IMG/VR virus record: IMGVR_UViG_3300044701_003472
Coordinates: 1 to 31,341 of that record
DNA from: a virus
Direction: 5' to 3' (one strand)
DNA length: 31,341 nt
Shown here piece after piece: positions 1-6,711 of the stretch. Under the pieces are notes generated by a model, which made no database searches, was not told the DNA's origin, and worked only from the letters and a program-made list of their open reading frames with translations. The translations under genes and the position numbers were made by a program. The stretch's first letter is position 1, and each line of letters opens with the position of its first letter.

Positions 1-433
1 TCCATGGTTGGGGTGGTGTTTTTGCCGCCCCTTCCGCCCCTTTTTTGCCGCCCCTTTCTGCTGAAACCGCCGCCCCTTTTGCTGAAACCGCCGCCCCTTC
101 CGCCCCTTTTAAGGGTGGTGTTTTTGCCGCCCCTTCCGCCCCTTCCGCCCCTTTTTCTTGGGACGTAAAATCGCCCGGCGTCACCAGTCGATACACCGCC
201 GGTTCGCCTCGGAAAGCGTCGCGGTCACAGGCGATGAATCCGGCACCCCTCAGCCAGCGGGTCCCGTCCTGGGAGACGTTTCGACCGAGCCGGGAGTGGA
301 GGCCAGGGGCTGCCTTTCCGGTCGCGCTGTTACAGTGCTCGGCCAAGACGACGGCCACCTTGACAGCGGCCAACCTGGCCCCGTCTGAGGTGGCGATGCG
401 ATGCAGCCACGAAATTCGGTCAATTGCGTTCAT
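1..433 (-). CDS. Replication initiator-like protein, winged-helix N-terminus, truncated by window edge
   Basis: This frame is open from an ATG at 433 to the left edge (144 codons, no stop), so the C-terminus is missing. The first ~85 residues look like a helix-turn-helix or winged-helix domain of phage O-type replication initiators: helical segments around SWLHRIATSDGARLAAVKV and SRLGRNVSQDGTRWLRGAGF, then the wing-like strand AVYRLVTPGDF. The following ~50 residues are low-complexity repeats of KGAEGAA, AAVSAKGAA and KTPP type. They are encoded by the repeated DNA described as a separate feature. In lambda, the initiator O gene contains the origin iterons in the same way. The start overlaps the stop of the upstream gene by 14 bases and has no strong ribosome binding site. 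The replication role is inferred from domain type, embedded iterons and position at the end of a recombination/SSB operon. Confidence 0.72.
   Translation of the reverse strand, partial: MNAIDRISWLHRIATSDGARLAAVKVAVVLAEHCNSATGKAAPGLHSRLGRNVSQDGTRWLRGAGFIACDRDAFRGEPAVYRLVTPGDFTSQEKGAEGAEGAAKTPPLKGAEGAAVSAKGAAVSAERGGKKGAEGAAKTPPQPW
11..153. repeat. Iteron array inside the initiator gene, candidate phage origin
   Basis: The 9-mer CCGCCCCTT (plus strand; AAGGGGCGG on minus) occurs nine times, at 25, 34, 48, 70, 91, 100, 127, 136 and 145. Higher-order repeats are also present. A 32-base block beginning GGGTGGTGTTTTTGCC is repeated exactly at 11-42 and 113-144. A block beginning GCTGAAACCGCC is repeated at 60 and 81, a 21-base period. 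Runs of A/T separate the G/C-rich cores. Short direct repeats inside a replication initiator gene are the classic arrangement of lambdoid origins, so this is probably the site the initiator binds. The array may continue beyond the window. Confidence 0.7.
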
Positions 434-632
434 GTGCGACCAAACAGAGCGACCAAGTGGCAATCGTGGTGAAGCACCCCAGGAGGGTCACGGTTGCCGC
501 TTGGTCGTTCGGTTTGAAATCAGCCTGGACTGTCTCGGTGCCGGGCAGGGCTTCACACCTGGCCAGCGAGCGGGACCGTACTGGGTTTCCCATTTCGTCA
601 ATCCCTAATTTTTTTACCATTGACATTTCCAT
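420..632 (-). CDS. Small hypothetical early protein
   Basis: This is an ORF of up to 70 residues between the 157-residue early protein and the initiator. I do not recognise it. The N-terminus (MVKKLGIDEMGNPVRSR) is charged, and the C-terminal ~20 residues (VTLLGCFTTIATWSLCLVA) are hydrophobic with two cysteines. A purine-rich site AGAAGGG lies at 637-643. It sits close to the first ATG (632) and better placed for the ATG at 626. A third ATG at 620 gives MVKKLG. The end overlaps the initiator start by 14 bases, which suggests coupled translation. It could equally be a short regulatory leader ORF for the initiator. Confidence 0.5.
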   Translation of the reverse strand: MEMSMVKKLGIDEMGNPVRSRSLARCEALPGTETVQADFKPNDQAATVTLLGCFTTIATWSLCLVAHERN

Positions 633-650
633 TTTACCCTTCTCTGCACC

Positions 651-1124
651 TCAAAGCGTGACGCTATGGCTGTCACGCTTTGGCTCCGCCAGCACCCCCG
701 CCCCGACGGGGTCCAAGAACTCGCCGCAGTACCCTTCCACCGGCCACCCGTTGGACTTCGCCACCGACGCGACGGCCTGCAAGACGCGGGCCGCAGATGC
801 CATCGCCCGCTTGAGCGATTCTCGCTCCTGCACCCGCTGGCCTGCCTTCCAGGTTTTGCGTGCGCCACGGGGCGGCGGGTTGCGTTCGATGACCGCCAGG
901 TTGTGGGTGACGATCTCCGCCTGTTCCTTGCACCACGCCTCCAGGTGGTCCCGCAATCGCGGGATCATGGCCTCCGGGGTGTCGCAGGCTCCGACGATTT
1001 CGTGGTTGCCCAGCTCCTTGTCGGTGATCCGCCACGAGCCGTCTGCCTCGCCCTTGGCGTAAAGGTAGCCGATCTTGCCAACGGCGCCCATCACGGTGGG
1101 CAAGCGGACGGAAAACGGCTTCAC
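651..1124 (-). CDS. Hypothetical early protein
   Basis: This 157-residue protein has no family I can name. It is mostly charged and helical in appearance (ESLKRAMASAARVLQAVASVAK) and has two scattered cysteines, with no transmembrane segment. The GTG start shares four bases (GTGA) with the stop of the methyltransferase gene upstream, so the two are almost certainly co-translated. Its position between the methyltransferase and the replication initiator places it in the early DNA-metabolism operon. No function can be given from sequence. Confidence 0.68.
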   Translation of the reverse strand: MKPFSVRLPTVMGAVGKIGYLYAKGEADGSWRITDKELGNHEIVGACDTPEAMIPRLRDHLEAWCKEQAEIVTHNLAVIERNPPPRGARKTWKAGQRVQERESLKRAMASAARVLQAVASVAKSNGWPVEGYCGEFLDPVGAGVLAEPKRDSHSVTL

Positions 1125-2146
1125 GGCAGATCCCCGCAGAAAAGGCCCAACTGCACACCCTCACCGTTTTCTGGCTCTCCCTGGAGGCAGTGCGGAGAAA
1201 TCCACAGCCGTTCCCTGGCGTCGCTCTTGCCGCTGTATCCGCCGCTTTTTTTCTGGTCCCACTCCTGGATGCGCCATCCATGGGCCTCCAGTTCGTGGTG
1301 TTCGCCTTCGTGTCCGCAAAGCACAATACGGAGGTCCTTGTTGTCGCCGTTGGCCAGGCACCACGCACGGACCAGATGGGCCACGGTGCTTGAATCGCTG
1401 GCGTAAACGGCATCTGTTTGTGAATACGGGGGATCGAGAACAACGCCGCACGGCCCGTTCAGCGTCATCGTTCCCGGCGAGCAAACGCGCTCCCAGTCTC
1501 CGCACGCAACGCGAACCTCGCGCAGGTTGTCGGCTAATTCGCCGAACCAGTTTTTTAGCCACAAAATACGGTCTTGGCACACACCGTTCCCTCCGTCGCC
1601 CAGGTGTGGGAGTTTGCGGTTGACGCCTTTCCCTGCGTCCCCCAGGTGCGGGAGTTGGCGGTTGACGCCTTGCCCTCCGTGGCCCTTTGTGAAGACCGGG
1701 ATTCCGTGCTCGTCGTGCGCGAAATTCCACGGCCCGTTACCAGCGCACCAGCCAGAGCCTATCCAAACCGCCGCGCCCCAGGCCCACCAACCGGCAAGAA
1801 CGGGTTCGCAATAGTTGGGGTCCGCCATCAGTCGATCACGCAATTTTCCCGATCCGTTGACGAGCGCGAGGTGACGAGCGTGAAGGTCGCACTCATTCAC
1901 CGGATTGCATGCCGCCTCTGCGGTGGCGTCGGGGAATTTTTTCACGGACCTCCAGAAATTGGCCAGGTTCCCGTCAATGTCGTTCACCACGGCCCACCCA
2001 CTGAAACCGGACGGACGGCCAAGCCAGACTGCGCCAGAGCCGAAAAATGGCTCGACGTAATTTCCAGCGTCGTGGCCAATCGCCCGCCAGATTTGCGTGG
2101 CCGCCTTGGACTTTCCGCCAAACCAGGGAAATGGGGCCTTTGTCAC
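1121..2146 (-). CDS. DNA N6-adenine methyltransferase (D12 class)
   Basis: The protein transfers a methyl group from S-adenosylmethionine to adenine in DNA, and probably protects phage DNA from host restriction or tunes phage gene control. From the GTG at 2146 it has 341 residues. Visible motifs are PFPWFGGKS near the N-terminus (start of the D12/Dam fold), VEPFFGSGAV about residues 31-40 (motif I, cofactor pocket), and DPPY about residues 238-241 (catalytic motif IV). Between them lies a tandem 14-residue repeat, GVNRQLPHLGDA/GVNRKLPHLGDG, in the target-recognition region. I chose the GTG at 2146 because it overlaps the upstream stop as GTGA, the pattern used throughout this operon. A GTG at 2158 would add four residues. 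The target sequence cannot be read from the protein. Confidence 0.9.
   Translation of the reverse strand: MTKAPFPWFGGKSKAATQIWRAIGHDAGNYVEPFFGSGAVWLGRPSGFSGWAVVNDIDGNLANFWRSVKKFPDATAEAACNPVNECDLHARHLALVNGSGKLRDRLMADPNYCEPVLAGWWAWGAAVWIGSGWCAGNGPWNFAHDEHGIPVFTKGHGGQGVNRQLPHLGDAGKGVNRKLPHLGDGGNGVCQDRILWLKNWFGELADNLREVRVACGDWERVCSPGTMTLNGPCGVVLDPPYSQTDAVYASDSSTVAHLVRAWCLANGDNKDLRIVLCGHEGEHHELEAHGWRIQEWDQKKSGGYSGKSDARERLWISPHCLQGEPENGEGVQLGLFCGDLP
1589..1672. repeat. Tandem 42-bp repeat within the methyltransferase gene
   Basis: Two adjacent 42-base units (1589-1630 and 1631-1672) differ at only a few positions, and the start of a third follows. They encode the 14-residue units GQGVNRQLPHLGDA and GKGVNRKLPHLGDG. 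Because 42 is a multiple of three, copy number can change without breaking the frame. The repeat lies between the cofactor motif and DPPY, where D12 enzymes carry their variable target-recognition segment. Confidence 0.85.
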
Positions 2147-2358
2147 GCCCGCCCCCACCGATTAAACGCCCGCCGCACAACGTACCCACGGGCCACGCTT
2201 GCGACCGTGAAAATTGCGGTGATTTGGAGGTTGTCGCCAAGCGTGACGGCGTGGCCGTAGGCTGGCAACACCAGGGCGGTGAGGCCCACCGAGACAGCGA
2301 AGCCGATGGCGATTGATAGGCAAGTTTCAGAGAGGCTTGATAAACGGGATTGGCTCAT
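2143..2358 (-). CDS. DUF7220-type small membrane protein
   Basis: The 71-residue protein begins MSQSRLSSLSE, has a long hydrophobic stretch (TCLSIAIGFAVSVGLTALVL) and a second (ITAIFTVASVARGYVV), and ends in a basic tail (RRAFNRWGRA). This matches my recollection of a widespread small phage/prophage family now called DUF7220. Its function is unknown. Two membrane segments place it in the host inner membrane. The gene ends in GTGA overlap with the methyltransferase. No convincing ribosome binding site is seen in front of the ATG. Confidence 0.75.
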   Translation of the reverse strand: MSQSRLSSLSETCLSIAIGFAVSVGLTALVLPAYGHAVTLGDNLQITAIFTVASVARGYVVRRAFNRWGRA

Positions 2359-2366
2359 GGTGGGAT

Positions 2367-2552
2367 TTATTTTGCGGATTCCTTGGATTCCTTGGCGACC
2401 TCTCTGGCCTTGCGCGATCTAAGTTCTACGGTGCATGACGTGCTGCACGCTATCGACCGAGTGAATCCAGCGCGTGGAGTTCCAGGCGAGGGAAGCGAAC
2501 GGAATGCGATGGGCCTTCCGCAAATCGGGCAGCCCGTGGCTTGTGGTTTCAT
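2367..2552 (-). CDS. Small treble-clef-like zinc-binding protein
   Basis: The 61-residue protein starts MKPQATGCPICGRPIAF and carries CPIC and CSTSC cysteine pairs separated by ~25 residues. This spacing resembles a treble-clef or zinc-ribbon fold. The C-terminal tail is lysine- and glutamate-rich. Small proteins of this type are common in phage early operons, but a precise role is unknown. I chose the ATG at 2552 because AGGA precedes it by 6 bases. An in-frame ATG at 2606 has a weaker site and would add 18 residues rich in Arg and Cys. The ~70 bases upstream of 2552 hold no other gene. Confidence 0.62.
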   Translation of the reverse strand: MKPQATGCPICGRPIAFRSLPSPGTPRAGFTRSIACSTSCTVELRSRKAREVAKESKESAK

Positions 2553-2623
2553 GTGTCGTCCTGACGCCTTGACCCTCGGGCCACAACGGCACGAGGGTAG
2601 GCGCATGGCTGCCGCTTTTCCGG

Positions 2624-2932
2624 TCAGTCGATCCGCTGTTGTCCCGGCGTCTCGCTGATCTTCCAGGCGTGCTCCACCTCGGGATCGGTCCACGATGTCT
2701 GGTCAGTGTTCGGCGATTTGGGGTGCTTGATTTTCTCTTGAACCTCCATGTTCAAAAGCCCTTCTTTTTCCTTATCAAACGCGATTTTAACACTCAGCGT
2801 CACCACGCTGCCGCGCTCATGCTGTGCGGTTTCTTTTACGGCGCGGGCGATTTTTTCAGCGAGGGAAGCGTTGTGCATGGCCAGGAATTGGGCCACCTCG
2901 GCTTCTTGTTGTTCGGTTAGGGCGTAGGTCAT
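2624..2932 (-). CDS. Hypothetical early protein
   Basis: This 102-residue, strongly charged protein has no transmembrane segment. The N-terminal half (LTEQQEAEVAQFLAMHNASLAEKIARAVKE) looks helical, and it is followed by a beta-like stretch (GSVVTLSVKIAFDKEKE). The start shares ATGA with the stop of the resolvase-like gene upstream, so it belongs to the recombination operon. The family is a common phage hypothetical that I cannot name. A DNA-metabolism accessory role is only suggested by position. Confidence 0.68.
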   Translation of the reverse strand: MTYALTEQQEAEVAQFLAMHNASLAEKIARAVKETAQHERGSVVTLSVKIAFDKEKEGLLNMEVQEKIKHPKSPNTDQTSWTDPEVEHAWKISETPGQQRID

Positions 2933-3348
2933 TTGCTGCCTTTCATGTCGATAATGTCCGCCGCCGGTTCGACGGTGAGGACGTTGGAGGAATTGAAGTA
3001 GGAAACCAAAACGACGGCCCCGGCCCGGTGCCAGGCTGCCAGGGTTTCGCGCTGGTGCGGCTGGAAATCAGACGGCACCGGACGGCGGTGTACCCCGCCG
3101 TCCGTGCGGCGCTTGCACTCGACCAGGACGGTTCGGCCCTCCACGCCAACACCTATCAGGTCCCCGACCACCTTGGCCAGGTAACGCTTCCGGCCACCGA
3201 CCACCGCGCACGGCGTGGCGATCCGTTGGGCCATGACACCACGGGCCACGAGGTAGCGGAGAGTCAGCTCTTCCAGGGTGTCCCCGGCCTTGCGGGACTT
3301 GGCTCCGCGCACCTTTCGGCGCAGTTCTTCAGCGGTCAGGCTTTTCAT
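2929..3348 (-). CDS. Holliday-junction-resolvase-like PD-(D/E)xK nuclease
   Basis: The 139-residue protein has the layout of small resolvase/VRR-NUC-like nucleases. A glutamate lies in helix one (E26-E27), Asp63 is in the strand VGDLIGVG, and VECK at residues 76-79 supplies the Glu and Lys of the PD-(D/E)xK core. FQPHQRETLAAWHRAGA follows with conserved Gln and aromatic positions. Such enzymes cut branched DNA made during recombination or replication. The gene lies directly after SSB and a winged-helix gene and downstream of RecT/RecE, a logical place for a junction-processing nuclease. The start overlaps the upstream stop as ATGA. Cleavage of Holliday junctions specifically is inferred. Confidence 0.78.
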   Translation of the reverse strand: MKSLTAEELRRKVRGAKSRKAGDTLEELTLRYLVARGVMAQRIATPCAVVGGRKRYLAKVVGDLIGVGVEGRTVLVECKRRTDGGVHRRPVPSDFQPHQRETLAAWHRAGAVVLVSYFNSSNVLTVEPAADIIDMKGSK

Positions 3349-3605
3349 TTTGCCACCTGCGGGCCGGTCAACAGGCTCAATGCCCTGGACACCGAACCGG
3401 CGTCAGTGGCTCGGTAATCGTAGGGGCCTGCCCGCTTGCCGGGTCGAACGGCGACGATCAGGCGGAACGGAGACTTGCGGAGGTCGCGGATTCTGGCGGA
3501 GCAACCTGCGGTCGAGAGTCCGCAGCGGCGGGCCACGGTCCGCAGGTTGTGCCACTGGCAATCCGACAGGGCGGAGAGGACGCGGCGGAGAGGGCGGGCG
3601 GTCAC
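3345..3605 (-). CDS. Small winged-helix DNA-binding protein
   Basis: The 86-residue protein reads as one winged-helix domain: helix (RRVLSALSDCQWHNLRTVA), turn and recognition helix (RRCGLSTAGCSARIRDLRK), then a beta wing (FRLIVAVRPGKRAGPYDYRAT). It resembles helix-turn-helix proteins found next to SSB and resolvase genes in phages. Small phage regulators and DNA-modification accessory proteins share this fold, so the exact role is open. The start overlaps the SSB stop as GTGA, and the end overlaps the resolvase-like gene as ATGA, so it is translated in step with both. Confidence 0.72.
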   Translation of the reverse strand: MTARPLRRVLSALSDCQWHNLRTVARRCGLSTAGCSARIRDLRKSPFRLIVAVRPGKRAGPYDYRATDAGSVSRALSLLTGPQVAK

Positions 3606-4078
3606 GGCAGGTGCTCCAGCTCGGAGCGAGAGAAGGGAAGCCCGTCGTCACCGTCGGGGCCACCGGCAGCGGGCCGCGGAACATGGCGGCGGGGCTGCTC
3701 GTCCACAGGCTCCGGGCTAGGCCGGTCGCCCGGCTCGCCCTTCTTACCTTCCACAAACTGGATCCGCTCGGCCACGATACGGAGGCGGCTCTGCTTCTTC
3801 CCTGTTTCCTTGTCGTCCCAGAGGTCGAGTTTTAACCGCCCTTCCAGAAAGATGGGAGTCCCCCGCTGGAAGTACTGCCCGACGATTTCCGCCTCTCGAC
3901 CCCAGCACTCCACATCTACGAAGGTCGTTTCCTCGACCTGCTGGCCATCGGTCCCCTTGTGGCGGCGGTTGATGGCCAGCCCAAAGTTGGCGACCGCCTT
4001 TTCGTTGGCGACAAACTTCACTTGCGGATCCCGTGTCAGGTTCCCCGCCAGCAGTACCCGGTTGAGGTTGAGGCTCAC
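3602..4078 (-). CDS. ssb: Single-stranded DNA-binding protein
   Basis: The protein coats single-stranded DNA at replication forks and during RecT-mediated annealing. Residues 1-112 form a typical bacterial/phage OB fold: LNRVLLAGNLTRDPQVKF, VANFGLAINRRHKG, TFVDVECWGREAEIVGQYF, GTPIFLEGRLKLDLWDDKETG and LRIVAERIQF. A proline-rich linker follows. Residues 144-149 (DDGLPF) are the acidic tip that normally ends SSB and recruits partner proteins. Here nine more residues (SRSELEHLP) follow it. The gene starts with GTG in a GTGA overlap with the upstream gene, and its own stop overlaps the next start. Confidence 0.94.
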   Translation of the reverse strand: MSLNLNRVLLAGNLTRDPQVKFVANEKAVANFGLAINRRHKGTDGQQVEETTFVDVECWGREAEIVGQYFQRGTPIFLEGRLKLDLWDDKETGKKQSRLRIVAERIQFVEGKKGEPGDRPSPEPVDEQPRRHVPRPAAGGPDGDDGLPFSRSELEHLP

Positions 4079-4386
4079 AGCGCCACCTCCCCGAGCAGGC
4101 TCTTAGCCTTGGCGCGGATCCCCGCCACCTGAGCGGCCAAGAGGTCCGCGAAGATCTCCGCCGTGGTCCGCCCGGTCAGGTCGGACGGGGCCAGGATTTC
4201 GTCGGGGATAGTCACGGTGATCTTGTTTCCGCGAAGATGGGCGCGGACCGAGGGCGTGGCCTCGGTCTGCCCCTCGGCAGCGGCAGCGCCGGGGCTGGGG
4301 GCGGTGGTGGGGGCGAGGCCCAGGGCCTCGGATTCGTTGGCGGTGGTGGCGGACACAGTGGATACCTTGTTGGTGAGGCCGGGCAT
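4075..4386 (-). CDS. Hypothetical early protein upstream of ssb
   Basis: This 103-residue protein has a low-complexity first half rich in Ala, Thr, Ser and Pro. The more ordered C-terminal half contains KITVTIPDEILAPSDLTGRTTAEIFADLLAAQVAGIRAKAKSLLGEV, with a beta strand followed by helices. I do not recognise the family. It sits between the RecE-type nuclease and SSB and ends in a GTGA overlap with ssb, so a recombination or replication accessory role is plausible but unproven. No strong ribosome binding site precedes the ATG. Confidence 0.62.
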   Translation of the reverse strand: MPGLTNKVSTVSATTANESEALGLAPTTAPSPGAAAAEGQTEATPSVRAHLRGNKITVTIPDEILAPSDLTGRTTAEIFADLLAAQVAGIRAKAKSLLGEVAL

Positions 4387-4426
4387 CAGCGCCGGGCCGG
4401 GGAGGATGGACAGTTGCGGGAGGCAG

Positions 4427-5248
4427 TCATTGCGCGGGCACCATTTTGCGAGCCATCCATTCCGGGATCGGAAGCGGCTCAGGCTGCTCCTGGCGGTCGA
4501 TCCAGTTCCCGGATTGAAGCCGTGCGGAAATCTCCTTCGCCGTCTCCGTCAACCGTGAAAGGCCATCGTCGAGGGCGTAATCAGGAATTTCGTACACACG
4601 ACACCGCGCACCTCGCTCCCACTCGACGGCTACCAGGGCGGCACGCTCCATGGCGATGTGCTCACCGGCCAGGCACCAGCCAGCGATTGCGGCCTGGAGG
4701 TGATACCCCAGATCGATGGCCTGCCGACCGAACGCGGACAGATCGGCGGTTTTCTTGAGGTCGAACACAACCCCGCGCGGAATGTCGATCCAGTCCGGGC
4801 GGGACTGAAGTCCAAGGCCAAGGGCTGCCGATTCGCGGCGAAGCGTTACCTGAGCCTCGCATTCTAGGATCTCCGGCCACACCGAGCAGTTGCGGACGGC
4901 ATCCACGGCGTCCCGCAGGATGTCGAAGTCCTCGGCTCCAATAAAGTTTTTGATCCCACGCGCTTCCTGCTCCGCCCTCCACTCCTTGCCCTTTGTCGTG
5001 GCAAAGCTCATGTCTTTCGGCTTCACGGCGTAGCGGGCCGCAAATGCCGCCTCGCCCTCGGTGAGCATGCAGTCCAGGGCCAGTCCCTCCGCAGCACCTC
5101 CCGGCGTCTTGCGGGCCACGGTGCGGCTCAGGTGGGCCAGCTTCCACCACGCCGGGCCGTACGAGCGAAACTCGTTGATCGTGGTTTTCGACAGCCACGC
5201 CGGGGCGCTGGCGTGGTATTCCTCAATGGGGAGGCCACGCAAAATCAC
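4427..5248 (-). CDS. RecE-type PD-(D/E)xK exonuclease
   Basis: This is the nuclease partner of RecT. It degrades one strand of linear double-stranded DNA to expose single strands for annealing. From the GTG at 5248 (GTGA overlap with the recT stop) the protein is 273 residues. The N-terminal YHASAPAWLSKTTINEF is typical of the exodeoxyribonuclease VIII/DUF3799 PDDEXK-like family. Core residues visible are E129/E131 (ECEAQ), D152 (RPDWID), D163 and K165 (VFDLKKT), and the QxxxY-like segment GYHLQAAIAGW near residue 185. It is far shorter than E. coli RecE, like other phage versions that keep only the nuclease domain. The adjoining recT supports the call strongly. Confidence 0.88.
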   Translation of the reverse strand: MILRGLPIEEYHASAPAWLSKTTINEFRSYGPAWWKLAHLSRTVARKTPGGAAEGLALDCMLTEGEAAFAARYAVKPKDMSFATTKGKEWRAEQEARGIKNFIGAEDFDILRDAVDAVRNCSVWPEILECEAQVTLRRESAALGLGLQSRPDWIDIPRGVVFDLKKTADLSAFGRQAIDLGYHLQAAIAGWCLAGEHIAMERAALVAVEWERGARCRVYEIPDYALDDGLSRLTETAKEISARLQSGNWIDRQEQPEPLPIPEWMARKMVPAQ

Positions 5249-6057
5249 GGGCGCACCTGCTCGGCGGTCGTGTCCACGGTCTTGTGGTCTTCGCCGCCAA
5301 GGTCGCCAGCGAAGCGATCCACGGCAGCCGGTGCAACGGCGGCGGTCAGGTCCACCTGGTCCGCGTCGGTGTCCAGGGCGCGGGCCAATTCTGCCGACAT
5401 GGGGAGGACCTTGGAATGGCGACGGATGCAGGTTTTTACCGCCATTGCCTCGTAGTCCGTCACCCACGGTCCGGAGCCAGCGGCACGGCTGCGGCCCTTG
5501 ATGGCGTCCACCTCGCGGCGGGTCATGACCTCGACACTGGGCATATCGCAACCCTTGAGGTGGACCACGGAGTAGACGTGGGTCATGGCCCCCGGCTCAT
5601 CGCACGGACGGTGCTCCAGCTTGGGGGCCATCCCCCGCTCGTAGAGCCAATGGTCTCCCTTGTGGACCACACCGGTCTGGACCATGTTGATTCGCTCGGA
5701 TCTGTACATCAGATCGATCAATCCCTTGTATCCGATAATCAACTGACACGCCACGATGCCCTGGCGCTTGTTTTCGTACGGGACCAGATAGGCGCGACCA
5801 AGCGCGTCAGGCTCAAGCCCGAGGCTGGCGCAGTCCATGACGGATTGCCACAGACTTTCCTTGGTGCATTCGAGGAGCTTTGGATTGCGATTAATCGCCG
5901 TAAGCACCACGCGCACCATTCGATCTGCGGTGATGTGCTTGGGCAGAGCCGCCGCCAGGCTCGCCTTGTAGGCGTCCGACAGGATCAGGTCGCGGAAGGT
6001 CCTGGGGGCTGCCGCAGAAACGGCGTTCCCGGTGGAGTTGGAAATGGCTGTGGTCAT
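5245..6057 (-). CDS. recT: RecT single-strand annealing recombinase
   Basis: The protein binds single-stranded DNA and anneals complementary strands for phage recombination. The 270 residues match the RecT family: FRDLILSDAYKASLAAALPKHI, the MVRVVLTAINRNPKLLECTKESLWQSVMDCASLGLEPD block, the AYLVPYENKRQGIVACQLIIGYKGLIDL motif, and the C-terminal AMAVKTCIRRHSKVLPMS. A good site (AAGGGA) precedes the ATG. The gene is the first member of the RecT/RecE/SSB group, and its end overlaps the nuclease gene as GTGA. A pair of hairpins lies in the 79 bases in front of it (separate feature). Confidence 0.96.
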   Translation of the reverse strand: MTTAISNSTGNAVSAAAPRTFRDLILSDAYKASLAAALPKHITADRMVRVVLTAINRNPKLLECTKESLWQSVMDCASLGLEPDALGRAYLVPYENKRQGIVACQLIIGYKGLIDLMYRSERINMVQTGVVHKGDHWLYERGMAPKLEHRPCDEPGAMTHVYSVVHLKGCDMPSVEVMTRREVDAIKGRSRAAGSGPWVTDYEAMAVKTCIRRHSKVLPMSAELARALDTDADQVDLTAAVAPAAVDRFAGDLGGEDHKTVDTTAEQVRP

Positions 6058-6069
6058 GATGTTCCCTTG

Positions 6070-6122
6070 CCCGTTGTTTTTGCGACGGGTGGCGCTGTTG
6101 GCCGGGCATTGTCAGGCCCGGC
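6070..6122 (-). promoter_or_regulatory. Two hairpins in the recT leader
   Basis: The gap before recT holds two inverted repeats. One pairs 6101-6107 with 6116-6122 (GCCGGGC/GCCCGGC, 7 bp, 8-base loop). The other pairs 6070-6076 with 6083-6089 (CCCGTTG/CGACGGG with one G-U pair, 6-base loop) and ends only a base or two before the recT ribosome binding site. Neither has a U-tract, so these are not ordinary terminators. They could control recT translation or mRNA processing. This is read from sequence only. Confidence 0.4.
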
Positions 6123-6136
6123 GGCTGTCGGTTCCG

Positions 6137-6436
6137 TCAATGGTCATCGACCAATCGAGCGGCCTCTTCCCGCACCAGCTCCTCCAGCAGCCCCACCGCG
6201 ACGCTGGCTGCTTCGGAGGCTTGCCCGTAGCAATTCGTGCTGCGGACCTCGAAATCACCCCTGAAAATCGAAGCCCAATACACGCCCCCTTCGATCCGTA
6301 AGATCCTGATCTCGTGCGAGTCCAGATACTCTTCGCGGATCTCTTCGGACTTCATCTCGATGGCCGCTTCCCGCGTCTCTGCCGCCTCCACCTCCGCGAG
6401 GTAGACGCCCAAATCGCGCATTGCCTGGCAGATCAC
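6137..6436 (-). CDS. Hypothetical early protein
   Basis: From the GTG at 6436 the protein has 99 residues. It is acidic and helical (VYLAEVEAAETREAAIEMKSEEIREEYLDSHE), with a central beta-like part (IRILRIEGGVYWASIF) and a C-terminal helix (VAVGLLEELVREEAARL). I do not recognise it. I chose the 6436 GTG because it overlaps the stop of the membrane-protein gene as GTGA. An upstream in-frame GTG at 6457 is possible. It precedes recT in the early operon. Confidence 0.65.
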   Translation of the reverse strand: MICQAMRDLGVYLAEVEAAETREAAIEMKSEEIREEYLDSHEIRILRIEGGVYWASIFRGDFEVRSTNCYGQASEAASVAVGLLEELVREEAARLVDDH

Positions 6437-6711
6437 CGGACGGCCTCGCCGGTCCACGTCCGTTCGGCCTCACGCTCGCATGCGGTGGCGGTGTCCTCGG
6501 TGGATAGGACTCGCAGGTGCCCGTCGTCCCCGCCATCGTGGACCGGGCCGGACTGCCGCCAGATCGACGGCACGAGGTAGCCGAGGACGAAGGCAATGCC
6601 CACGCAGCCCAAGAACTCAAAGGCCCCAGGCCCGGACTGCCAGGCCGTAATGGCCAGGACGAGTGCCAGCAAGCCGCAGCCCACCGAAAGAAAAACCGCA
6701 GTCAATCGCAC
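6433..6711 (-). CDS. Small two-helix membrane protein
   Basis: This 92-residue protein starts with a GTG at 6711, inside the end of the repressor gene, preceded by the purine-rich GAGGGGG. Two hydrophobic segments (LTAVFLSVGCGLLALVLAITAW and FEFLGCVGIAFVLGYLVPSIW) are followed by a soluble, charged C-terminal tail. It should sit in the inner membrane. The family is unknown to me. Its position right after an autoregulated repressor suggests early expression, for example in membrane remodelling or superinfection exclusion, but nothing in the sequence proves this. Confidence 0.65.
   Translation of the reverse strand: MRLTAVFLSVGCGLLALVLAITAWQSGPGAFEFLGCVGIAFVLGYLVPSIWRQSGPVHDGGDDGHLRVLSTEDTATACEREAERTWTGEAVR

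Noticed and set aside
11-153. CRISPR array
   Set aside because: Repeats are short, irregularly spaced and lie within an open coding frame; there are no uniform spacers.
5284-6264. 326-codon plus-strand frame opposite recT
   Set aside because: RecT on the minus strand is certain; this frame has no recognisable content and no start signal.
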